Shown here one piece after another: positions 56,168 through 64,000 of a DNA stretch of 64,000 nt; within the stretch, counting starts at the first letter, position 1; each line of letters starts with the position of its first letter. Below the pieces are notes generated by a model. It was not told the DNA's origin. It saw only the letters and a program-made list of their open reading frames with translations, and ran no database searches. Location of the stretch: positions 744,001 to 808,000 of the forward strand of contig JAWWNJ010000035.1 in NCBI GenBank assembly GCA_037176885.1, in the 5' to 3' direction. This DNA comes from Favolaschia claudopus (taxonomy: Eukaryota; Basidiomycota; Agaricomycetes; Agaricales; Mycenaceae). Made by a program: the position numbers and the translations under genes.

Positions 56168-59100
56168 TCATCCTGCCTCACCAACAGTACTCCGCCCCCG
56201 CCGTACCACTGGCGGGACCTTGAAGGACTGGGAAGGCAGCGCACTGCGCGGCTGTTCTTGCGCCGGAGGGAGCGCAAGCTTTGACCCCGAACTCGGCTGC
56301 GCGCTTCGACTTCGCGAGAGGCTCGACCCGACGCGATACTCCTCTGGTGGGCCCAGCCCTAGCGAGGAGTTAGCCATGGCCGTGGTCCCATTAAATTGGG
56401 AATTATGGTGGCTAGAATGGGTGATAGCGGTGAAAGAGATAGAGGTGGTACTGAGTGCTGGGGAGGCGGGCATGGGTGAGTAGGGTCGTGCGTTACTGGA
56501 TGGAAGGGGCGAAAAGGATGAGACGTGAAGCAGGATTGCGAACTCCTCCGTAGAGTTGGTGAGCTTGACGAGGTTGCTTCGCAGCGTAGGATGTGCGCCA
56601 CCGTATGTCTTGATCACGTTGGATAGTTGCACAACGGTCTGATCATCGAAGTTAGAGAATTGACGATATCCCAGACAACTAAACAAGCTGACCTTCAAGA
56701 ACAAATTACTGTCTTCGCGCAGCATCCTCCGATCTAGTGCCCCGTCCCCGCCCTCTTGCATACTCCTCGTCATGTCCGCCAGCCGCCGTGTCACCGCCCG
56801 TGCGCGCTCCAAGCTCTCGCTCACCTCCTCACTCAGAGCCTCCCCAAGTGTCTGCTCCATCAGGTCCCAGACAGTCGGCGCAACCTCCACGGCAGCCTGT
56901 ATCGCCTGCAGCGCTTCCTTGTCTACCTGCGTCTTCGATGACGGTGGCAGATCCAGAAACGACGCCCCCTTCGAAGGTATCGACGGCGAAGATGAGGTTG
57001 ACGGCGCGCTTGACAGTGATGATGACGAAGCGTGCAAGGAGGCTTGTGACCCTTGCCTCGAGTGAGTCTGCTGAGCCATGGTCCCTGGTCCCCGCGATGA
57101 CCCCTCAACCATGGATACTGAGCTTGTTGAAGGTGTGGGCAAGCCATGGCCATGGCCATTGATGTTGGGCGACGAAATACCCGACGGGCCTGCATACGGC
57201 GCCGGTAAATAGGGTTGCGGGGACCGCTTCAGTGCTCGAGGGACTGGCGTATGGCTATGACTCGCAACACCCCCAGCCATGAACGGTGCATCCTCGTAGC
57301 TCGGTAGTTTCTTCCCAAGCTCCACATCCTTGCTACTGAACGAACCAGCATGCCGTCTAGCCCTTGTCCGCCCCCCGCCTGTCGCGGCGACATGAGGACG
57401 TGGTACCGGGTGCTCAACGTGATCGGGATTGCCGACGGGATTCGGCGATGGAATGGGAAACGTCTTCGGATGCAGCAGAGGTCGCATAGTCTCGATCTGC
57501 GGCACCATCGCCTGCCATGCAGCTGCAACCTCCGCTGTCGCACCATACATCATGAGTAGCATGGTTCTCAAGTACCGGACATCATCTGCACTCGCGAGGA
57601 CCTTGAGCTGAAGTCCAAGGACGCCGACCGCCTTACCGAAACTTGCGACGGTGTCACGACAGCTTTCCACAACACCTCTACAAACAGCGTGTGGGGGAAG
57701 CATCTTCCGACTCATCGCGTCGAAACGGTCAAGCGCATTGATGAGCTGCATCATGTCCGCACTAGCTGGATCAAGGACTTTCCGAAGAACACTCTTGAGC
57801 CTGTCGTCTGGGGCATGGAGTGTGTAATGTTCTAGGCTTTGGTATACCTGACACATTGCGAAGAGTATGCTTCGTGCGGAATCGATGAGGCTGAGCAGTG
57901 GCTTTGGGATAGTGTTAGAAATTGTCGCGGCCGGCAATTTCGACAGACGCCTGAAGTACGAGTTGCGCTCAAAGGCCATGGATGGGACGGGTGGAACAGT
58001 GCGCGTAGGAGACGCTTGCGCGGAGGCATCGCGATCGCGTGTGAAGGGTCGGATGGCGGATGAGCTACCGGACGAATCCGAGTCCTTCCGCAGCGACATG
58101 GGTGAAGGGAACGAGTCTTCGTGACTGTGATTGGACCCAGTTCTCGTCTGTGGGAGCTCGGGAGCGGGGGCTTTCTTGGAAAAGTTGAGCTTAGCCGTAC
58201 GTAAGTCAGGCATACTCTTCTTGCCGGAGAGCCCCCGTTCTCGGTCGCGGTTGCGTATCCCACTAGCATAAGACGCGTTACGCGCGTGAGCAGTTGAAGA
58301 TGATTCGGCTGAAGTTTGCTGGTGATGTGTGCGAAGGGAGTCTGTGCGAGGTGGGTGCGGTTGTGTCGGCTCGTCGAAGAATTTGTCGGAGTCGGCGGGC
58401 GAGGGTAGGTAGCTCTCGAACGAGCGCGTTGGTGAATTTTGCGCGCTGAACGAGCCGAGCATACCAAGGTGGAGAGGTGGTGGTCTGTCAACCTCGGTGT
58501 AAGGGTCGGCGCGAACATCCTCCTGCGCGGAGTCGGACTCGGCGATGGACGACATTGAGAAATTGGAATCAATTGAGAAAGACCGCGCATGCGGAGTCAC
58601 TCCGTCATCAAATTCTTTGTCGGTAACAGGCGTGAAGTGGGCCCAAGACTTGTAGCTGTCCTCGCTGTAGACACAGCATGTCAGTCAATCAACAGCGAGG
58701 CAGCCAGATGCAAGAAACGCGACAAACATGTTGGTCTCAAGCTCCTGCTCGCTGAAGCCAGAGTCGTCGTGAATGCGGGGTCGCGAAGTCTCGGTCTCTA
58801 TCCACAGTTGCACGCCGCGGATCCAATCGCGCATGGCAGTGGGGGCTTCCGGGGGCGTGACGACGGACTTGGGGGGCCATTCGAGAGGATTGCGCTCGAG
58901 TTGGAGAACCTCTAATTTGTAGAATTTGGAGAGGTAGATAGGTAGACGAGCGAGCTTATTGCGGGCCAAGCAAAAGACGCGGAGATTCAAGAGTTTGCCG
59001 GGCTGCGTAGGCAGGCGCTTGATCTTGTTGTGAGAAATGTCGAGGGTGTCTAAGGCGGGGAGAAGGGTGAGAACGTCGGGGAAGACGGTGAAGGAGTTGT

Positions 59101-59442
59101 TCTTGAGGTTGAGGTACCGGAGACGTGCAAGGAGCGCAAAAGCTGTCGGAAGCGTAGTCAAACGATTCTGACCGAGCGCGATTCTGGACAGCCCGCCAAC
59201 TAGGTCAATGAAGTCCACAGAAGCGGTAAATTTGCGTCGTACCGTTCCACCTCCCGTCCGAAACTGGCTAGTTCCGCCGCCGCCTCCTCACCAATATCCG
59301 TCAAATTCTTCTTGAGGAACACGAGCGTCGCCCCGTGGTCGGTCGATGAATCGACGGCTTCGGCAATAAGGTCAGAGCTCAGCGACTGGGACGGGGGCGG
59401 CGAGAAGAGCCGCGGTGGCCCGTCTTGGATGGGGGACGCCAT
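56168..59442 (-). CDS. SOG2: Sog2, leucine-rich-repeat protein of the RAM (Cbk1) network
   Basis: Start MASPIQDGPPRLFSPPPSQS, with LVFLKKNLTDIGEEAAAELA. An intron (59-nt, ending TGTCCAG) leads to the LRR block: LGQNRLTTLPTAFALLARLR, LNLKNNSFTVFPDVL, LDISHNKIKRLPTQPGKLLN, FCLARNKLARLPIYLSKFYK, LQLERNPLEWPP. After a second intron (ATGTTTG donor region, TCTACAG acceptor; joins TN-I-EDSYKSWAHF) comes a single long exon. It has Ser/Pro-rich disorder, then the Sog2 helical domain (ARSILFAMCQVYQSLEHYTL, ADMMQLINALDRFDAMSRKM, VASFGKAVGVLGLQLKVLAS, TMLLMMYGATAEVAAAWQAM), and a later helical block (ALQAIQAAVEVAPTVWDLME). It activates Cbk1 in polarity and cell separation. About 1,040 aa. Confidence 0.9.
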
Positions 59443-59592
59443 GCATAGTCTCAACAAGAATTCGCAGTGTGTCACAGACGTGACACAGCCTACAGCAACG
59501 ATCTCTCTCTCAAGCATGCAACTGCCATGCACTGCCTGTTCAAACTAACTCCTCCTTGTGCTCAAAGTATGCTTGTCAGATACCCCATTTTA

Positions 59593-60847
59593 TTAGAACC
59601 ACATAGACACTGAAAAGCTACGGGACTCGGAACGCATTGCGTGCCACCACTTTGGCGGCATATACAACATGTCTCCGGGGCCAAGGATAGTTGCCATGCT
59701 CATTCCATCAAAGGTTGCGTCTAGATCTGTGGCAAAAACATCCACTCCGGAAGTGTTTCCCGTAGCATGTAGGCCCGCTGCACACTCCGGCGGCGCGATC
59801 CACACCGTTTTCCAGCCTGCGACTTGCACTAGGGAATGCTATTAGAGACGCGCAAGATATCGATACTCGACTAACCATAAAAGTTGAAATATGGATCCTG
59901 ATACCTGAATTAGCATACAGTCACAGAAGCAGAAGAAAGCTGCGCACCGTATGTGCTGGTGAGACGGTACGTCTGGGACCTAACCACGCGTTGATGACGA
60001 GTTGCTCATCGTTTTGCGGCGGCGGACATTCTGGAGGGCGAGGCACGGCAGCATAGACGTAGTCTGGCACCTCGATATCCGCACGCAGAGAAGGTAGCTG
60101 CATGAACAGACTATGCTGCGCGAGATACATTGGTTTTACAGCATCCTCGGCATCGAGCGAGTCAAGGAACTCGTCCCACGCGATAATTTTCTGGGACCAG
60201 TCGTCCATACGATAATCACGCCCAATTTCGACAGGGACAACACGACCCGGACCAGCTACGGATCGCAGGTAATCTATCGATGCCCATGGGTGTTCATTGA
60301 GTGCTGGCCAGGCTCGAGCAAAACCGCGTAAGACAAAAGGAGTCTGGTGTTGGTGAGATTGGAACACGGCGAACGAGGGCGGAGTGGCGAGAGATGGGAT
60401 ATCGACCTCGGGTTTCGACGGGGAGATGGGTGAAATGCTACGTGGTACCAGGTCCCGATGCGCATACGTATCTTGCCGCAGGGATTCTGATTGAATGTGC
60501 TGGATGATGTCGAGTATTAGATCCAGTCGACCTTCACCAGCTGCGCCCGATACAATGATCGCGGTGTCTAGTTTTGCGACAGCATCCAAAGGGGAGGACG
60601 AGAGAGCACTGAGGATAGATGCATCGGTGTGCAGACGCCGCCAGCGGAACAATGAAGTTGCAGCAAGATTGGCGTGTGATGCGGTGATGATTTCACTCAA
60701 AGGACTTTGAGGGGTAGAGCTGGGACTGTTAGGGTGTAATTGAGCAAAGAGGTGCTCTCTTAGCGAAGTATAGAGTTGTCCACAAAGGCCAAGGTCGTCG
60801 ATAGAATCACGAAGAGAGTGAAGAGTGTCAAGTTGCCAGTTAATCAT
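59593..60847 (-). CDS. JmjC-domain 2-oxoglutarate/Fe(II) oxygenase (JMJD5/KDM8-like)
   Basis: Start MINWQLDTLHSLRDSIDDLG. A helical N-terminal region (EIITASHANLAATSLFRWRR, LDAVAKLDTAIIVSGAAGEG) is followed by the cupin: SFAVFQSHQHQTPFVLRGFA, WPALNEHPWASIDYLRSVAG, PVEIGRDYRMDDWSQKIIAW, MYLAQHSLFMQLPSLRADI, NAWLGPRRTVSPAHT. A short exon gives DPYFNFY and the last exon VQVAGWKTVWIAPP, LGPGDMLYMPPKWWHAMRS. The iron ligands are visible as HTD (split by an intron) and the His of KWWHAM. This layout fits the small JmjC hydroxylases of the JMJD5 group. The substrate (histone tail or Arg hydroxylation) cannot be told. Two introns; about 385 aa. Divergent to MOT1. Confidence 0.87.
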
Positions 60848-61172
60848 GCTATAGTTACGTTATTGATCAGCGGAGTATGAACTTTTTTTTCGCACTGATT
60901 TGAAGGAATAGACTGCAGCAGGGGTTCTGGAGAGGCAGGGTGTTATTCCAGGAGGTAAACGGGCGCGTATGAGCTTCAGGACAGTCAGGCTCACTGGCGA
61001 TTCGCAGTTCCGAAAATTTGAGGGTGGCTGATGTCACATGTGACAGGGTGACAATGAGTGACTGGGACACCTGAGGTTTCGTATAAAAGTAGGCGCGAGG
61101 TTTCAAACATTCACGTTCTTCCCCCAGTCCCACACTGCCCGGATCTCTTCCTATTTGGTCGGCCGTAATCGG
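60848..61172. other. Divergent promoter interval JmjC gene - MOT1
   Basis: 325 bp between the two ATGs. A palindrome-like ATGTCACATGTGACAGG occurs at about 61033-61048. No TATA box was identified. It should hold both promoters. Confidence 0.4.
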
Positions 61173-64000
61173 ATGACATCAAGGTGATTGCCGGACCATC
61201 AAACATTCACAAACAACCCATATTGATTTGCGCATTTCCTTTTTTAGGTTGGACAGGCTCCTCCTCCTGTTGGACACAGGCTCCTCGACCTCCGTGAGGA
61301 ATACTGCCGCAAAACAGTTGGCTCAGCTTGCCGCAAAGAGCGTCATCAGCGATGTTGCACTCGAAGAAGACATCAAGAACTCCCGTCAACATATCTCACA
61401 GGGTGATTCCCAAGCATGGGCCGAACTTATGGCAGTAGTCGCCCGCGTACGCGTTTTATCGATAGTTTACATCGATACATGTCTCATTTGAGCCGCAGAT
61501 AATCCCTTATCTTCATTCAAAGTCTTTTGACACCAGAACGGCCGCGTCGGTCGCTCTTTCACATATATTTTCTCTGGTACCGCTATGGCAGCCCGAATTT
61601 AAACCAACAGCGGAAAACGAAGAAAAGTGTTTTCCTGTCCCCGATTTCCCCGTTTTTTCAGTTCAAGAACTCATTTCTCAAGGAAACCTTCTGCTCGCGT
61701 CCTCTGGCAAGGAGTTTGCCAAACCTGCTGGCATACTTGCTAGCCCTGCCGAGGTCAAAAAAGCTCGCAAAGCTGCCATGAGTCGTCTCGGACTCGATTT
61801 TCTCGAAGATGATGACCTGGATATCGAGAAAGAGCTTGCAGAGGAGATGGATGTTGACCTCCAAGGTGACCAAGAGGCGCACGTCAAGTCGGAGGACGAA
61901 CCAGAATCTCCGATGGACGTGGAACCCAAGCAATCGTTGTCGAAGCGCGGGAACACGTCTGCTTCGACAACGCGGTCTGGAACGCCTGCCGAGCCCTCAC
62001 CTACCACTCCCGGTACTCCCGATCCTCCCCAAGATCTCGGCGCCCTGTCAGCGCGCGAGCGAAATCGTCTCAAGCGTAAACGCAAACCGGGAAATACTGC
62101 GTTTGTCGCAGCACCCCCACCGCAAAGCGCTGGTGCCAAATACACCCCAGCGCCGACCGCCGGCAACTCCGCTAAAGCCCGACTCGTTGCGTCCGAAGAC
62201 TCTTCTGCACCCGGCACCTCACGCCTTAGCACACCTGGCGGCGGAACTAACTCTGACAAGGTTGTGATAGATCCCAGCAAGGGAGGAGCCGTATCACCCA
62301 AAGCCGCCGCGCAATCCCGCGCGCTCGACGTCCGACCCGGCACGTGGATATGGGACGGCGTCGTACGTGTCCTTGAAGTGGACCTTTTCAGCACCGCTTG
62401 GGAGGTTCGGCACGGCGCTGCCATGGCGCTTCGCGAGCTACTCAAGGTCCAGGGCACTAATGGCGGAATGCGCGACGGAGTAAGCGCCACAGAGAACGCG
62501 ATGCTGCATGAAAAGTGGTGCAACGACCTTAGCGCCAAGTTTCTTTGTGTTTTTGCCCTCGACCGATTTGGAGACTTTGTCAGCGACCAGGCGGTCGCCC
62601 CGGTCAGAGAGACCGCGAGTCAAACTCTTGCGGCACTCTTGTTGCACATGCCCAGAAGAAGCGTTATGCATGTTCACACAATCTTACTCCAAATGATCCA
62701 GCAGAACGTACCTACGCAGCCTCCCAACGGAAAACCCAAGCCAGCATCTGGAAAGGGGAAGAAGAAGGATCCGCCGGTTGCTGGCGGACTCGTCTGGCAA
62801 GTACGCCATGCAGGTCTGCTTGGGATCAAGTATGAGGTTGCAGTAAGGAACGATTTATTTACGTCGAATGCACCCATCAAGGTGGAAGAAGGCAATGCGA
62901 TGGCTGTAGATGGTCAAGTGAAGTCGGAAGAAGGTTCTGTCAAGTTAGAAGAAGGGGTCGGCGAGTTTGACGACGATAGACGAGAACTGCTTCGAGGTGT
63001 TGTTGAAGCTGCCATCTCGGGGTAGGTCCTTCGAATCTTCAAGTTGCGCTTTTTTCATTCAGGTTCTTACAGACTCGGCGATCAAGACGATGATGTGCGT
63101 TCGGTGGCGGCCTCTTGTCTGCTTCCTGTAGCAGAACATCTAGTTCAGCAGCTACCCGAAGCCCTTGACCGTGTGCTCATTGTTCTTTGGCATTGCCTGA
63201 AGGACATGAAAGACGACTTGAGCTCCAGTGTGGGTGCTGTCATGGATCTGCTCGGCAAGCTTGTGTCCTACGACCGGGTGATCGCCCTTCTAGCAGACGA
63301 GAGTGTTGGGTGAGTTTTCCCATACTACTTATCGGCGAAGCTGACTGGAATGACAGACTCCCGCTAACGACCCTCGCGCCGACCCTATTTCCGTTCTTCC
63401 GACACACAATCCCAAACGTGCGGCTTGCGGTAGTGAAAACTCTCGACTCCTTCATGGCCGTGCCCACGCTCCCGCGTGACTGGATTGCTGCGCCGTTTTT
63501 GCGTCTGCTGTTTCAGAATATCGTCGCAGAGGAACGCGAAGACATACGTGATGCCTCGCTCTCCGCATGGCGAACTACGCTCATGGTGCTTGCCGGCACT
63601 GCGGGCTGGCTCGACACCCTTGTCACGCAGCAACTCATCCTCGAATGGTACGCGATCATGATGACGCCGATCGGCGTCGCCATCGACGCCAGCACGTTTT
63701 ATAACCCGTCGATCGAGGCGTCGAGCAACGGTGGGACTGTTCCGGAGCGCCACAATGTCGACAAGAACATGCTTGCGCAGGACCCGGCATTGATCACCAC
63801 TGAGGTCACACTGAAGGCGCGGATTACCTGCGCCAAGGCATTGGCGCAGCTCATCGTTCTCTGGCCTGTCAATGTTAGTGTTTCTCCTTGCTGTCTCCGT
63901 TTTCTGCTGAACTCGTGGTGTTCCACAGGCCCAGTCGATCGACGACATCTTCCAACCGATCCTCGTCCACTACATCGACTCCTCAAGTATGCTGCAAAAG
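61173..64000 (+). CDS. MOT1: TBP-displacing ATPase Mot1 (BTAF1), N-terminal part, cut by the window end
   Basis: Mot1 is a Snf2-family ATPase that removes TBP from DNA. Only the N-terminal HEAT-repeat part is inside the window. The first exon is just 11 nt (61173-61183, MTS plus AG), spliced to RLDRLLLLLDTGSSTSVRNT, AAKQLAQLAAKS. Next exon: PYLHSKSFDTRTAASVALSH, FSVQELISQGNLLLASSGKE, KAAMSRLGLDFLEDDDLDIE, a Lys/Ser/Pro linker with ALSARERNRLKRKRK, then GTWIWDGVVRVLEVDLFSTA, WEVRHGAAMALRELLKV, WCNDLSAKFLCVFALDRFGD, QVRHAGLLGIKYEVAVRND. Later HEAT units: DVRSVAASCLLPVAEHLVQQ, VRLAVVKTLDSFMAVPTLPR, ITCAKALAQLIVLWP. The last exon starts AQSIDDIFQPILVHYIDSSS and runs off the edge. The ATPase domain lies outside. 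Confidence 0.92.

Noticed and set aside
1..64000. tRNA, rRNA, CRISPR or phage-type features
   Set aside because: A visual scan for tRNA B-box sequence (GGTTCGAATCC type) and for spaced direct repeats gave only matches inside coding exons. The window is eukaryotic and protein-coding throughout.

Overview
The window reads as nuclear DNA of a filamentous basidiomycete (probably an agaricomycete). Genes are dense, on both strands, and cut by many short (about 45-70 nt) GT-AG introns. The gene content is fungal: GH55 and GH5 beta-1,3-glucanases, Mediator kinase Ssn3, Eaf1/Vid21, Knr4/Smi1, Sog2, Vac1, Msc7-type aldehyde dehydrogenase, mitochondrial mL59, Mot1. No prokaryotic features, tRNA, rRNA or CRISPR array were seen. 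All calls come from reading translated exons and recognising family motifs; no database search was run.

Layout. 0.7-1.8 kb (-): cohesin acetyltransferase ECO1. 2-16.6 kb: three paralogous secreted GH55 exo-beta-1,3-glucanase genes, all on the minus strand, with a mitochondrial ornithine carrier (ORT1, +) and a hypothetical gene (-) between copies 1 and 2. 17.4-24.5 kb (+): SSN3 (CDK8), CDC45, and an E(z)/KMT6 SET-domain methyltransferase. 26.5-29.2 kb (+): membrane-anchored GH5 glucanase (exgD type). 30-36.8 kb (-): small IF1-like protein, EAF1 (NuA4 scaffold with HSA and SANT domains and a Gln-rich tail), and a secreted protein of unknown function. 37.7-39.3 kb (+): intronless F-box/LRR protein. 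39.5-44.5 kb: divergent MSC7 (-) and KNR4 (+). 45.4-50.4 kb (-): succinyl-CoA:3-ketoacid CoA-transferase and the FYVE protein VAC1. 50.5-52.8 kb (+): twinfilin and mL59. 52.9-60.8 kb (-): a two-HKD phospholipase D-like protein, a dimeric MITE-like element, SOG2, and a JmjC oxygenase. 61.2 kb to the edge (+): MOT1, truncated by the window end.

Functional themes. Four beta-1,3-glucanases (three GH55, one GH5) plus KNR4 and SOG2 give a wall-glucan and cell-integrity flavour. SSN3, EAF1, KMT6 and MOT1 are transcription/chromatin genes, and ECO1 and CDC45 are S-phase genes. This looks like ordinary eukaryotic gene order, not a dedicated cluster; the GH55 tandem array is the only clear local gene-family expansion.

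Most notable observations: (i) a 483-bp element with 51-bp terminal inverted repeats (49/51 identical) built from two 169-bp inverted-repeat-bounded modules; (ii) single-base frame breaks in conserved exons of ECO1, ORT1, CDC45 and KMT6 (several at or near homopolymers), which suggests assembly indels or a decayed haplotype; (iii) GH55 copy 1 carries an extra base next to a GC-AG intron and has a second apparent GC donor; (iv) the KMT6 SET domain reads NDS where catalytic NHS is expected.
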